This document shows, in pieces, positions 19,946 through 28,827 of a stretch of DNA of 64,000 nucleotides. Position 1 is the first letter of the stretch. Every line of letters starts with the position of its first letter. Under the pieces are notes generated by a model. It saw only the letters and a list, made by a program, of their open reading frames with translations. It made no database searches and was not told the origin of the DNA. The DNA is taken from the NCBI RefSeq assembly GCF_014635345.1, contig NZ_BMCU01000003.1:1-64000 (forward strand), read 5' to 3'. The position numbers and the translations under genes were made by a program. This stretch comes from Rhodococcoides trifolii. Lineage in GTDB: Bacteria; Actinomycetota; Actinomycetes; Mycobacteriales; Mycobacteriaceae.

Positions 19946-20283
19946 GTGGCCTCCTAGGTAGTGCGGTGACGGTAGAAGTGCTCATGGTCCGTCTTCCCGA
20001 CACTCCAGGCCTCGCGGACGAACCGCGGAGAAAGGATCAGGCCCCGTGCGGCGACGAATCACTGCGCAGGGCCCTGTGTCGACCGGTCGAGTTCGCGAGA
20101 TGCGAACACGATCTCTTTCGAGATCACCACCCGATCCATGGGATCGAGCGAGACCGGACCACCGAACGGCGAACCGTGTCGATGGTGGGAGTCGGGCTCC
20201 ACTTGCTGCCGATGGACGCGCGTCGAGGCAGGCAACAACCCACAGCGAGCGCGCCCGAAGGCGGTCGTAGTCTCACTTTAGCA
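19946..20283 (-). promoter_or_regulatory. Putative infC promoter and long structured leader
   Basis: About 390 nt separate infC from the divergent DUF1844 gene. On the minus strand an extended -10, TGCTAAAGT (20283-20275), would give a leader of roughly 320 nt. Inside it are two clean short hairpins: gatctc-tttc-gagatc (20110-20125) and cgatcc-atg-ggatcg (20132-20146), plus GC-rich complementary blocks near 20056-20090. No credible protein is encoded. A regulatory leader for ribosomal protein or IF-3 control is possible but not shown. Confidence 0.4.
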
Positions 20284-20336
20284 TCGGCGCAGCGTGAGAG
20301 CGAAATTCGCCGCACGCCTGCCGCCGTGCCATTCTC

Positions 20337-20684
20337 ATGACCATGACCGAGAACAGCGACCCCTCCGTTCGAGAACTCGCGGACGTCCCGGCCGTCGAGG
20401 TGATCAGCCGAGCCGCCGTCATGCTCATGAGTTCCGCGGCCGAAAAGCTCGGTCTGTCCGAGTCCGACCCCAGCGAAAGCCCCTATCTCGACCTGGACGA
20501 GGCGCGCCGGGTGATCACCGCCCTCGCCGGCTTGGTCACGGCGTCGGTCGAGTACCTCGGTCCGCACGCCGGACCGATTCGAGACGGGCTGCAGGCGTTG
20601 CAGCGCGCGTTCCGTGAAGCGTCGGCTCACCCCGACGCCCCCGGCGCCGGACCCGGCGAGAAGTACACCGGGCCCGTGCACTGA
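20337..20684 (+). CDS. DUF1844 protein
   Basis: A 115-residue protein with the DUF1844 helical core: VISRAAVMLMSSAAEKLGL and DLDEARRVITALAGLVTAS. The family is common in actinobacteria, often beside infC, and has no assigned function. The C-terminus is Gly/Pro-rich (DAPGAGPGEKYTGPVH). The second ATG at 20343 is an equally likely start. Divergent from infC and convergent with uvrA, whose stop lies 10 nt away. Confidence 0.8.
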   Translation: MTMTENSDPSVRELADVPAVEVISRAAVMLMSSAAEKLGLSESDPSESPYLDLDEARRVITALAGLVTASVEYLGPHAGPIRDGLQALQRAFREASAHPDAPGAGPGEKYTGPVH

Positions 20685-20694
20685 CCGCTGGGGC

Positions 20695-23616
20695 TCAGCC
20701 CACTGCCGCGGGAGTCTTGCGAGTGCGCCGCTTCTTGACCGGCGGTACGACAGCGCCCGAAGCTCCCAGCGCTTCTTGCAGGAATTTGCCCGTGTAGCTC
20801 TCCGGCACCGCCGCGACTGCTTCGGGCGTGCCCTCGGCCACGAGCTGTCCGCCGCCCGAACCGCCCTCGGGTCCCATGTCGACCACCCAATCGGACGTCT
20901 TGATCACGTCCAGGTTGTGCTCGATCACGATGACCGTGTTGCCCTTCTCGACCAGACCGTTGATCACGATGAGCAGCTTGCGGATGTCCTCGAAATGCAG
21001 GCCGGTCGTGGGTTCGTCGAGGATGTACACCGTTCGCCCGGTCGACCGCTTTTGCAACTCCGCCGCCAGCTTGACCCGCTGCGCCTCGCCGCCGGACAGA
21101 GTGGTCGCGGGCTGACCCAACCGGACGTACCCGAGACCGACTTCGTTGAGCGTCTTGAGGTATCGATGGATCGACGTGATGGCCTCGAAGAAGTCGGCGG
21201 CCTCCTCGATGGGCATGTCCAGCACCTCGGCGATGGTCTTGCCCTTGTAGTGCACCTCGAGCGTCTCGCGGTTGTAGCGCGCACCATGGCAGACCTCGCA
21301 CGGCACGTAGACGTCCGGGAGGAAGTTCATCTCGATCTTCAGGGTGCCGTCGCCCGAGCAGGCTTCGCACCGGCCACCCTTGACGTTGAACGAGAACCGA
21401 CCGGGCTGATATCCACGCACCTTGGCCTCGGTGGTGGCGGCGAACAATGTCCTGATCTTGTCGAACACCCCGGTGTAGGTGGCCGCGTTCGATCGCGGTG
21501 TGCGGCCGATCGGCGACTGGTCGACCTGCACGAGCTTGTCGAGTTGGTCCAGTCCGTTGATCCGGGTGTGCCGGCCCGGAACCTGGCGAGCACCGTTCAG
21601 CTTGTTGGCCATGACGGTGGCGAGAATGTCGTTGACCAGTGTCGACTTGCCCGAACCGGACACTCCCGTCACCGAGGTCAGAACCCCCAGAGGGAAGCTG
21701 ACGTCGATGTCGCGGAGATTGTGCTCGCGCGCCCCGACGACCGTGACCTGCCGCTTCGGATCGACCGCACGGCGCTTCTCGGGAATCTCGATGCGCATGC
21801 GACCGGACAAGTAGGCGCCGGTCAACGACTCGGGCGCTTCGAGCAAACCCTTGTAATCACCGCTGTGCACGACGCGGCCGCCGTGTTCACCGGCGAGGGG
21901 ACCGATGTCGACGATCCAGTCGGCCATTCGAATGGTGTCCTCGTCGTGCTCGACGACGATCAGAGTGTTTCCCAGGTTACGTAGGCGGGTGAGCGTCTCG
22001 ATGAGGCGACGGTTGTCACGCTGATGCAGCCCGATGGACGGCTCGTCGAGAACGTAGAGAACGCCCACCAGTCCGCTGCCGATCTGGGTGGCGAGACGAA
22101 TACGCTGTGCTTCGCCACCGGACAACGAACCAGCGGCACGAGAGAGAGTCAGATATTCGAGGCCCACGTCGAGCAGGAAGCCCAACCGTGCCTGAATTTC
22201 CTTGAGCACCTGACCGGCGATCGCTTCCTCGCGCACGCCGAGCGTGAGGCTGCCCAGGAAGTCCGAGCACTCCGAGATCGACAGACTGCAGACCTCGGCG
22301 ATGGACTTGTGACCGAAATCGCCGGCCGAGATGGTGACGGACAAGATCTCCGGACGCAGTCGCGCACCGCGGCAGACCGGACACGGGACGTCGCGCATGT
22401 ACCCGTCGTAGCGTTCCTTCATCTGATCCGACTCGGTCTGCTCGAGCCGGCGGTGCAGAAACGGCATCACACCCTCGAACTCGGCGTAGTACGAACGGGT
22501 GCGGCCGTACCTGTTCTTGTACCGAACGTGTACCTGATGTTCGCTGCCTTCGAGCACGGCTCGCTTCACCTTCGCGGGAAGCTTGCGCCACGGAAGGTCG
22601 ATGTCGAAGCCCATGGCGTCGGACAGACCCGACAGCAACCGGCCGAAGTACTCGGACGTCTGTCCCATCGACCACGGGGCGATCGCGCCGTCGGCGAGAC
22701 TCAGATCGGGGTCCGGCACGACCAGATCCGGGTCGACCTCCTTGCGTATGCCGAGGCCGACGCACTCCGGGCAGGCTCCGTACGGGGAGTTGAACGAGAA
22801 TGCGCGCGGCTCGAGATCGTCGATGGACAACGGGTGCCCGTTGGGGCACGCGAGCTTCTCCGAGAATCGTCGCTCCCGATCGGGGGCGTTGTCTTCGCGA
22901 TCGACGAAATCGAGAACGACAATTCCGTCCGCGAGACGGAGTGCAGTTTCGATGGAATCCGTCAGACGTTGCTTGGACGACGGCTTGACCGCGAGACGGT
23001 CGACGACAACCTCGATATCGTGCTTGTCCTGCTTCTTGAGCTTGGGCGGATCGGTGAGCGAGTGGACGGTGCCGTCTATCCGCACTCGCGAGTATCCCTG
23101 AGTGTTGAGCTGCTCGAAGAGGTCCACGAACTCGCCCTTGCGGGTGCGAACGACCGGCGCGAGTACCTGGAAGCGGACGCCCTCCTCGAGGGCCAGGATC
23201 TGGTCGACGATCTGTTGCGGCGTCTGACGGGCCACCGGCTCGCCGCAGACGGGGCAATGCGCACTGCCGGCGCGCGCGTAGAGCAAACGGAGGTAGTCGT
23301 AGACCTCGGTGATGGTGCCGACGGTGGACCGCGGGTTGCGGTTGGTCGACTTCTGGTCGATTGAGACGGCCGGTGACAGCCCCTCGATGAAATCGACGTC
23401 GGGCTTGTCCATTTGGCCGAGGAACTGGCGCGCATAGGCGGACAGCGACTCGACGTACCGGCGCTGGCCCTCCGCGAAGATGGTGTCGAACGCCAGGCTC
23501 GACTTGCCGGATCCGGACAGACCGGTGAACACGACGAGGCTGTCCCGCGGGAGTTCGATGTCGACTCCCTTGAGGTTGTGCTCGCGTGCGCCTTGCACGA
23601 TCAGGCGGTCCGCCAC
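20695..23616 (-). CDS. uvrA: Excinuclease ABC subunit A
   Basis: Damage-recognition ATPase of nucleotide excision repair, 973 residues. Two ABC ATPase modules: Walker [15 protein letters not shown] near residue 33 and [13 protein letters not shown] near 650. Signatures [10 protein letters not shown] and [13 protein letters not shown] and the zinc-finger cysteines ([33 protein letters not shown]) are all present. Monocistronic; the C-terminal tail is Lys/Arg-rich ([11 protein letters not shown]). uvrB lies 9 kb away. Confidence 0.98.
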   Translation of the reverse strand: MADRLIVQGAREHNLKGVDIELPRDSLVVFTGLSGSGKSSLAFDTIFAEGQRRYVESLSAYARQFLGQMDKPDVDFIEGLSPAVSIDQKSTNRNPRSTVGTITEVYDYLRLLYARAGSAHCPVCGEPVARQTPQQIVDQILALEEGVRFQVLAPVVRTRKGEFVDLFEQLNTQGYSRVRIDGTVHSLTDPPKLKKQDKHDIEVVVDRLAVKPSSKQRLTDSIETALRLADGIVVLDFVDREDNAPDRERRFSEKLACPNGHPLSIDDLEPRAFSFNSPYGACPECVGLGIRKEVDPDLVVPDPDLSLADGAIAPWSMGQTSEYFGRLLSGLSDAMGFDIDLPWRKLPAKVKRAVLEGSEHQVHVRYKNRYGRTRSYYAEFEGVMPFLHRRLEQTESDQMKERYDGYMRDVPCPVCRGARLRPEILSVTISAGDFGHKSIAEVCSLSISECSDFLGSLTLGVREEAIAGQVLKEIQARLGFLLDVGLEYLTLSRAAGSLSGGEAQRIRLATQIGSGLVGVLYVLDEPSIGLHQRDNRRLIETLTRLRNLGNTLIVVEHDEDTIRMADWIVDIGPLAGEHGGRVVHSGDYKGLLEAPESLTGAYLSGRMRIEIPEKRRAVDPKRQVTVVGAREHNLRDIDVSFPLGVLTSVTGVSGSGKSTLVNDILATVMANKLNGARQVPGRHTRINGLDQLDKLVQVDQSPIGRTPRSNAATYTGVFDKIRTLFAATTEAKVRGYQPGRFSFNVKGGRCEACSGDGTLKIEMNFLPDVYVPCEVCHGARYNRETLEVHYKGKTIAEVLDMPIEEAADFFEAITSIHRYLKTLNEVGLGYVRLGQPATTLSGGEAQRVKLAAELQKRSTGRTVYILDEPTTGLHFEDIRKLLIVINGLVEKGNTVIVIEHNLDVIKTSDWVVDMGPEGGSGGGQLVAEGTPEAVAAVPESYTGKFLQEALGASGAVVPPVKKRRTRKTPAAVG

Positions 23617-23668
23617 AATCGTCCTCTCGTCGTTCTTCGTCGTCTGTTGATTCGGGGCCGGTAGTAAG

Positions 23669-23702
23669 CAGGTCGAAATCCGCAGGTCGAACCGCTAGCG
23701 GT
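23669..23702. promoter_or_regulatory. Candidate operator: direct repeat and perfect palindrome between uvrA and MBL gene
   Basis: In the 190-bp divergent region, gcaggtcgaa occurs twice with a 14-nt period (23669-23678 and 23683-23692), followed by the perfect 12-bp palindrome ACCGCTAGCGGT (23691-23702). It does not match the mycobacterial SOS box TCGAAC-N4-GTTCGA beyond the left half. A protein-binding site is inferred from symmetry alone. Confidence 0.3.
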
Positions 23703-23806
23703 CGTCCTACTTCGCCGTCGGCGCGATGATAGGCGCAGCCACCGACAATTTTTTCGGGTCGGCGGCGCGCACGATGACCGTCCTCATCGACGGTAGCCTC
23801 CCCACC

Positions 23807-24496
23807 ATGAACGAGCAGCGAATGGCCATCGACGACGAGTACACCGGCGAGGTGTCGACGTCGACCCCGCCTCAGCGACGAAGACTGTCCAACGCGACCA
23901 TCGTGAAGATGTCCGTCGGCCCCATGGACAACAACGCCTACCTGGTCGTCTGTTCCGCGACCGGACAGGCACTGCTGATCGACGCGGCCAACGACTCCGA
24001 TCGACTGTCGCAGATGATCGACGAGAACGCACCATCGCTGTCCGTCATCGTGACCACCCATCGCCACCCGGATCATTGGCAGGCACTCGCGGACGTCGTC
24101 GGCGGAACCGCAGCTCCGACCGCCGCGCACCGTCTCGATGCCGACCCGTTACCCGTCACGCCGACGCGATTGCTCGACGACGGTGACACGGTGAGTGTCG
24201 GCGACCTCACGCTCGACGTTGTTCATTTGGTCGGGCACACACCGGGGTCCATCGCGCTCGGCCTGACCGATCCGGCCACCGGCACCGTTCACCTCTTCAC
24301 CGGCGACTCCCTCTTCCCGGGAGGTGTCGGGAAGACCGCCGACGACGCGGCGTTCACGTCGTTGCTCGACGACGTGGAATCCAAGCTGTTCGCGCGGTAC
24401 GACGATTCGACCGTGGTCTACCCCGGCCACGGGAAGGACACGACCCTCGGGGCCGAGCGCCCGCATCTGAAGGAGTGGCGCGAACGGGGGTGGTGA
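23807..24496 (+). CDS. Metallo-beta-lactamase-fold hydrolase
   Basis: 229 residues. Metal-binding motif THRHPDH, then VGHTPGSIAL (third His), FTGDSLFPGGVG (bridging Asp) and YPGHGKDTTLGAERP (last His), the arrangement of glyoxalase II-like enzymes; QALADVVGGTAAPTAAH also fits. The substrate is unknown. ATG at 23807 is chosen because TAGCCT ends 8 nt upstream (leaderless pattern) and upstream residues look non-coding. Divergent from uvrA. Confidence 0.85.
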   Translation: MNEQRMAIDDEYTGEVSTSTPPQRRRLSNATIVKMSVGPMDNNAYLVVCSATGQALLIDAANDSDRLSQMIDENAPSLSVIVTTHRHPDHWQALADVVGGTAAPTAAHRLDADPLPVTPTRLLDDGDTVSVGDLTLDVVHLVGHTPGSIALGLTDPATGTVHLFTGDSLFPGGVGKTADDAAFTSLLDDVESKLFARYDDSTVVYPGHGKDTTLGAERPHLKEWRERGW

Positions 24497-24514
24497 TTCA
24501 CAACACCGGTGGGC

Positions 24515-24540
24515 GCTTGAACGGTGTGCCCGCGGGGTAT
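24515..24540 (+). promoter_or_regulatory. Possible SigF/SigB-type promoter of the DoxX-like gene
   Basis: GCTT (24515-24518) and GGGTAT (24535-24540) are separated by 16 nt, resembling the GNNT-N14-16-GGGTAY pattern of actinobacterial general-stress sigma factors. Transcription would start about 45 nt before the GTG. A second AT-rich TTGACAATATACA stretch (about 24562-24575) could be a housekeeping promoter instead. Confidence 0.35.
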
Positions 24541-24591
24541 GAATAGGCTGTTGTCGACCCCTTTGACAATATACAACGCAGGAGGCACTAG

Positions 24592-25695
24592 GTGATTGTC
24601 CGTCGAGTCGCTCGACCGATGCTCGCGTCCATCTTCATCGCAGGTGGGATTGACGCTTTGCGCAACCCGACCGGGAGGGCGAAAGCAGCCGCTCCTCTGA
24701 TCGAGAAGACCCAGGACGCGTTGCCCAACGAAGTCACCGAGCAGGTCCCCACGGATCCGGTCACGCTGGTCAAGATCAACGCAGCCGTACAGGTCGGCGG
24801 CGGCATCCTGCTCGCGACGGGCAAGGCACCGCGCATCGCGTCCGCCGCTCTCGCGGGCAGCTTGATTCCGACGACAATTGCCGGTCATCCGTTCTGGGAA
24901 GAGACCGACCCGGCCGCCAAGGCGGCGCAGCGTACCCAGTTCTTCAAGAACCTGAGCCTGCTCGGCGGACTGCTCATCGCTGCCGTGGACACCGAGGGCA
25001 AGCCGTCACTGGCTTGGCGCGGGCGTAAAGCCGCCAAGGTCGCGCAGACCGCCGTGGTCGGAGCGCTTCCGCTGGCGTCCTCGTCGGACGCCGGCGGCCA
25101 CCTCGCCGACGTCAGCGAAGTCGCCGGAGCGCGGGCCCGCGAGCTCGCTCACGTCGCATCCGAGCGCGGGGCCGTGCTGGCGGACGTAGCGCAGGATCGT
25201 GGCTCGAAGCTGGCCGAGATCGCGCAGGAACGCGGCAGCAAGTGGGCCGACCTCGCCGCCAAGCGTGCCGCAGAGCTGGCCGAGGTTGCGGGCCAGCGCG
25301 GCTCCGAACTCGCCGAGGTCGCAGGGCAGCGCGGCTCCGAGTTCGCCGAGGTCGCCCAGGGTCGCGGAAGCAAACTCGCCGAACTCGCTGCGGAGCGGGC
25401 ACGCACCGAAGGGGGCGAGCTCGCGTCGTCGCTCGCCGACTGGAAGGCGAAGTACGGCAAGAAGGCGAAGAAGCAGGCCAAGGCAGCCGGCAAGGACGCC
25501 AAGAAGCAGTTCGCGTCGGCCCGCAAGGACGCCAAGAAGCAGGTGAAGTCGGGCCGCAAGGACGCCCAGAAGCAGCTCGAGGTTGCGCGGAAGAACGCCG
25601 AGAAGCAGCTCGAGGCGGCGCGGAAGAACGCCGAGAAGCGGGCGGAGGATGCCAAGTCTCAGCTCGACGGCAAGGTCGGTCACTGGTCGCTCTGA
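24592..25695 (+). CDS. DoxX-like membrane protein with long 11-residue amphipathic and lysine-rich repeats
   Basis: 367 residues. The N-terminal 135 residues are DoxX-like: RPMLASIFIAGGIDALRNP, hydrophobic segments near 64-97 and 119-132, and WEETDPAAKAAQRTQFFKNL. Then, instead of ending, the protein runs into eight consecutive 11-residue repeats (181-268, consensus RGSxLAEVAxQ) and, after a linker, five basic 11-residue repeats (299-353, consensus ARKDAxKQxxx). Undecad repeats form long amphipathic helices, as in apolipoproteins and lipid-droplet or LEA proteins; the Lys-rich tail recalls HBHA-type heparin/DNA-binding tails. GTG start with GGAGG 6 nt upstream. Function unknown; membrane anchoring with binding of lipid surface, polyanion or cell wall is inference. 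Confidence 0.85.
   Translation: MIVRRVARPMLASIFIAGGIDALRNPTGRAKAAAPLIEKTQDALPNEVTEQVPTDPVTLVKINAAVQVGGGILLATGKAPRIASAALAGSLIPTTIAGHPFWEETDPAAKAAQRTQFFKNLSLLGGLLIAAVDTEGKPSLAWRGRKAAKVAQTAVVGALPLASSSDAGGHLADVSEVAGARARELAHVASERGAVLADVAQDRGSKLAEIAQERGSKWADLAAKRAAELAEVAGQRGSELAEVAGQRGSEFAEVAQGRGSKLAELAAERARTEGGELASSLADWKAKYGKKAKKQAKAAGKDAKKQFASARKDAKKQVKSGRKDAQKQLEVARKNAEKQLEAARKNAEKRAEDAKSQLDGKVGHWSL
25132..25395 (+). repeat. Eight tandem 33-bp units encoding 11-residue repeats
   Basis: Codes for residues 181-268 of the DoxX-like protein. Each unit starts with Arg; the pattern is R-G/A-S/A-x-L/F/W-A-E/D-V/I/L-A-x-Q/E. Unit identity is high at protein level and moderate at DNA level, so it is an expanding but diverged coding repeat. 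Confidence 0.85.
25486..25650 (+). repeat. Five tandem 33-bp units encoding basic 11-residue repeats
   Basis: Codes for residues 299-353 of the same protein: units of the form A/G-R/K-K-D/N-A-K/E/Q-K-Q/R followed by three variable residues. DNA units such as gcgcggaagaacgccgagaa recur almost unchanged. Strong positive charge contrasts with the acidic/neutral repeats before it. Confidence 0.85.
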
Positions 25696-25707
25696 CACAG
25701 CCAGACC

Positions 25708-25752
25708 GAACGGCCGGCGGGACATTCAGTCCCGTCGGCCGTTCGCGTTTTC
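25708..25752 (+). terminator. Intrinsic terminator after the DoxX-like gene
   Basis: A 16-bp near-perfect stem (gaacggccggcgggac with gtcccgtcggccgttc, 25708-25744) and a 5-nt loop, followed by gcgttttcc. It separates this gene from the HelD-family gene. Confidence 0.85.
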
Positions 25753-25846
25753 CGGGCCGATCGCCCCTCACCAGCGGCGACAGCCCACGACCGCGACAGT
25801 CCGTAGACTTTTCGTCGCACTTCAACGCCAGCAGCTAGGAGACCAC

Positions 25847-28162
25847 GTGCCGGATCAGGGCACTTCGATCTCGAAGATCGACACCTCGCCGTCCGTCGAC
25901 TCGGCGGCAGCGTCGGAGCAAGGTCACGTCTCGACACTCTACGAACGACTCGATGCGTTGCGCGTCTACGCGAAGGAGCGCCTTCGCACCGTTCTTCTCG
26001 AAACCGGTGGCACGCCGCAGGCTCGAAGCGAGCGAGAGTCGTACTCGAATCTGTACAACGACGACATCGCGAAGTACGACGCGGCAGAGAACGGCCTGTG
26101 TTTCGGTCGCATCGACGTCACCGGAGAACCGCCTCGGTACATCGGCCGAGTGGGAATCCTGGACGAGCGCAACGACTTCGAGTCGATGCTCTACGACTGG
26201 CGCGCTCCGCTGGCGCGTCCGTTCTATCTGGCGACTCCGGCTGCTCCCGAGGGAGTGTCGCGACGGCGCCACATTCGCACGCGCAGCCGCCGGGTGACCG
26301 GAGTGTCGGACGAATACCTCGACCTCGACGCGGCGTCCGCTGCGGGAGTCAGCGACGGTTCCGACGGTGTCGCCGGTGAGAGCGCGCTGCTCACGGCGCT
26401 CGACGCAGCTCGCACGGGTCAGATGAACGACATCGTGGAGACGATCCAGCGCGAGCAGGACTCGATAATTCGGTCCACGCACCGCAGCGTCCTCGTGGTG
26501 CAAGGCGGACCGGGCACCGGCAAGACTGCAGTTGCACTGCACCGAGCCGCATACCTGCTCTATACCTACCGCCAGCAGTTGGACAAGAGCGGAGTGTTGA
26601 TCGTCGGGCCGAACAGCACGTTTCTCGACTACATCGGTCAGGTCCTCCCCTCGCTGGGCGAGACCGGGGTCCTGTTGTCCACCGTGGGAAACCTGTACCC
26701 GGGCGTCGACGCGTCCCGTGAGGACACCGTGGCCGCGGCCGAGATCAAGGGCAACACCTCGATGATCGACGTCCTCGTCGGTGCGGTGCGCGACCGTCAG
26801 GAACTACCCTCCGAACCGATCCCGGTGGCGTTCGACACCTACACGCTGACGATCGACAGCAAGACCGTCGGCCGCGCCCGCGGGCGAGCTCGGTCGTCGC
26901 GACGACCGCACAACCTCGCCCGACCCATCTTCGTGTCGGCAATGATCGATGCGCTCGCGGATCAGTTCGCGCGCATCGTCGGATCCGACGTGCTGGACGG
27001 GTCCTCTCTGCTGAGTCGCGACGATCTCGCGGACATCCGCGACGAGATGCGGAACGACCCCGACGTGATGGCTGCGATCGGCGACCTGTGGCCGGAGCTG
27101 ACCCCTCCCGACGTCCTCGCCGGGTTGTTCGCGTCCCCCGAGCGACTGACCGCTGCCGCCGGCGAGTTGGGCGCAGATGCTCTCGAGGCCCTGCTCAGGG
27201 CCGACGACGGCCGCTTCAGTGACGCCGATGCACCGCTGCTCGACGAACTAGCGGAGTTGCTCGGGATCGACGACGCCGCCGAACGGGAGCGAGAACAGAA
27301 GCGGTGGCGAGCGCAGATCGCCGATGCGCAGGGTGCGCTCGACATCCTGACCGGATCGGCCCCTCAAGACCTCGAGGACGAACTCGATCCCGAGATCCTG
27401 ATGGCGTACGACTTGATCGACGCCAGTCAGCTCGCGCAGCGTCAGGACGGCAGTCGGCGCTTGACGACCGCGGAGCGCGCCGCCGGTGACCGAACCTGGA
27501 CCTATGGCCACGTGATCGTCGACGAGGCCCAAGAGCTGTCCGAGATGGCCTGGCGCATGGTCATGAGACGGGTGCCGAACCGGTGGATGACGCTCGTGGG
27601 TGACGTTGCGCAGACCGGCGATCCGGCGGGGACATCGTCGTGGCAACGAGTTCTGGAACCGTACGTGGCGCAGCGATGGAAGTTGACCGAATTGACCGTC
27701 AACTATCGGACGCCGGCGTCGATCATGGCCATCGCGCAGGACGTGCTCACGGTGCTCGACCCCGGTGCGTCGGTTCCGCGCTCCGTGCGCGACAACGGGA
27801 CGGTGCCGTGGGCGCTTCGCGCGTCGTCGGCGAGCCTGGTGGCAACTGTGGAGCGCCGACTCGCCGAGCATCCCCGGCCGGGCCTGTCGGCGGTTCTCGC
27901 CGGGCAGGACACCGTCGCCTTGCTGTCCCACCTGCGATCCGACGTCGTCGTGGTGTCGACCGTGAAGGACGCGAAGGGTCTCGAGTTCGATTCGGTCGTC
28001 ATCGTGGAGCCGGCGGACATCATCGACGACTCGCCGCGCGGCATGAACGACCTGTACGTCGCGTTGACCCGAGCCACGCAGCGCCTGGGCGTGGTGCATG
28101 TCCGTCCGCTTCCGGACGTACTGTCCGCGCTCGACGAGTTCACCGAAGCCGCCGGCGCCTGA
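25847..28162 (+). CDS. HelD-family RNA polymerase-associated ATPase (UvrD/SF1-like)
   Basis: About 771 residues. N-terminal helical arm (STLYERLDALRVYAKERLRT), then RYIGRVGILD and YDWRAPLARPFY, characteristic of HelD proteins. SF1 motifs follow: Walker A GGPGTGKTA (220-228), VIVDEAQELSEM, LVGDVAQTGD, LTVNYRTPAS, VKDAKGLEFDSVVIVEP and YVALTRATQRLGVVH; the middle carries an inserted helical region. HelD removes RNA polymerase from stalled or idle complexes, and the HelR subgroup in actinomycetes is linked to rifamycin tolerance; which subgroup this is cannot be decided here. GTG at 25847 has AGGAG 5 nt upstream, with TAGACT near 25804. Confidence 0.85.
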   Translation: MPDQGTSISKIDTSPSVDSAAASEQGHVSTLYERLDALRVYAKERLRTVLLETGGTPQARSERESYSNLYNDDIAKYDAAENGLCFGRIDVTGEPPRYIGRVGILDERNDFESMLYDWRAPLARPFYLATPAAPEGVSRRRHIRTRSRRVTGVSDEYLDLDAASAAGVSDGSDGVAGESALLTALDAARTGQMNDIVETIQREQDSIIRSTHRSVLVVQGGPGTGKTAVALHRAAYLLYTYRQQLDKSGVLIVGPNSTFLDYIGQVLPSLGETGVLLSTVGNLYPGVDASREDTVAAAEIKGNTSMIDVLVGAVRDRQELPSEPIPVAFDTYTLTIDSKTVGRARGRARSSRRPHNLARPIFVSAMIDALADQFARIVGSDVLDGSSLLSRDDLADIRDEMRNDPDVMAAIGDLWPELTPPDVLAGLFASPERLTAAAGELGADALEALLRADDGRFSDADAPLLDELAELLGIDDAAEREREQKRWRAQIADAQGALDILTGSAPQDLEDELDPEILMAYDLIDASQLAQRQDGSRRLTTAERAAGDRTWTYGHVIVDEAQELSEMAWRMVMRRVPNRWMTLVGDVAQTGDPAGTSSWQRVLEPYVAQRWKLTELTVNYRTPASIMAIAQDVLTVLDPGASVPRSVRDNGTVPWALRASSASLVATVERRLAEHPRPGLSAVLAGQDTVALLSHLRSDVVVVSTVKDAKGLEFDSVVIVEPADIIDDSPRGMNDLYVALTRATQRLGVVHVRPLPDVLSALDEFTEAAGA

Positions 28163-28167
28163 CACCA

Positions 28168-28202
28168 CTCTGCCCGCCACGGTCGATCCGCGGCGGGCAG
28201 AG
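28168..28202. terminator. Bidirectional hairpin between HelD-family and usp genes
   Basis: Perfect 11-bp stem ctctgcccgcc / ggcgggcagag with a 13-nt loop between two convergent genes. There is no T-run, so it may be a weak or factor-assisted terminator. Confidence 0.6.
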
Positions 28203-28220
28203 AACGGCAGAGCTGCTAGG

Positions 28221-28673
28221 TCAGCGCACGGTGTGCACGATCAGAACGTCGCACTGCGCCTTGCGAGCAGCGTCGGACGGTACCGAACCCAGAAGACGCC
28301 CCGTCAGCGAGTTCAGTCCGCGATTTCCGATCACGAGAAGGTCGGCCTGCACGTCCTTCACCAACTGCAGCAGCGAATCGACCGGGTTGCCGACGACCGA
28401 CTTCTCCTCGATCGAGCTTGCTCCTGCGGCGACGGCGCGCTCCTTGGCGTTACGGAGAATCTCGCGGGTCGGGGCGGAGCCGGTGATCTGGTACGCGTCG
28501 GCACCGAGTGCGTCTGCGTCCGAGGAGGTCGACTTGGAGTCGTCCGGGTAGTAAGCACACGCGATGTACAGCGTGGCGCCGGCGTCACCGGACAGTGCCG
28601 CCGCTTTCTCCACGGCCCGCAGGGACGAATCGGAGCCATCGGTTCCGACGACGACAGTGCGGTAAGCGCTCAT
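28221..28673 (-). CDS. Universal stress protein (UspA family, ATP-binding type)
   Basis: 150 residues, single Usp domain. N-terminal TVVVGTDGSDSSLRAVEKA and the ATP-binding motif G-x2-G-x9-G-S/T in GNRGLNSLTGRLLGSVPS near the C-terminus, then ARKAQCDVLIVHTVR. Nucleotide binding is thus expected. Function is general stress or dormancy-related; no specific role can be read. Divergent from the hydrolase-ABC fusion with about 150 nt between. Confidence 0.9.
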   Translation of the reverse strand: MSAYRTVVVGTDGSDSSLRAVEKAAALSGDAGATLYIACAYYPDDSKSTSSDADALGADAYQITGSAPTREILRNAKERAVAAGASSIEEKSVVGNPVDSLLQLVKDVQADLLVIGNRGLNSLTGRLLGSVPSDAARKAQCDVLIVHTVR

Positions 28674-28827
28674 TCATTTCCTCCATGGATGATCCGGTGT
28701 GCTCTACATCGTTCGGCGCCGGTGGAGCAGTGGCGCCATCGGGAATGACAGTAGCGCCTGGCAACGGTGAACACGGAACGATTCCGCGTAGACGTGGTGG
28801 TCCCGGCGCTTCGCCTACATTGGTGCC

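Noticed and set aside
19966..20340. 124-codon plus-strand frame in the infC leader
   Set aside because: No ribosome binding site, atypical composition, and it overlaps the start of the DUF1844 gene; the region is better explained as a leader.
23683..23702. Possible SOS (LexA) box upstream of uvrA
   Set aside because: TCGAAC is present but the right half GTTCGA at the required spacing is not.
22016..24130. Minus-strand open frame of about 700 codons
   Set aside because: Overlaps uvrA in another frame on the same strand; Arg-rich shadow without motifs.
25132..25650. Regular 33-bp repeats considered as a CRISPR-like array
   Set aside because: No unique spacers; units are in frame and encode 11-residue protein repeats.
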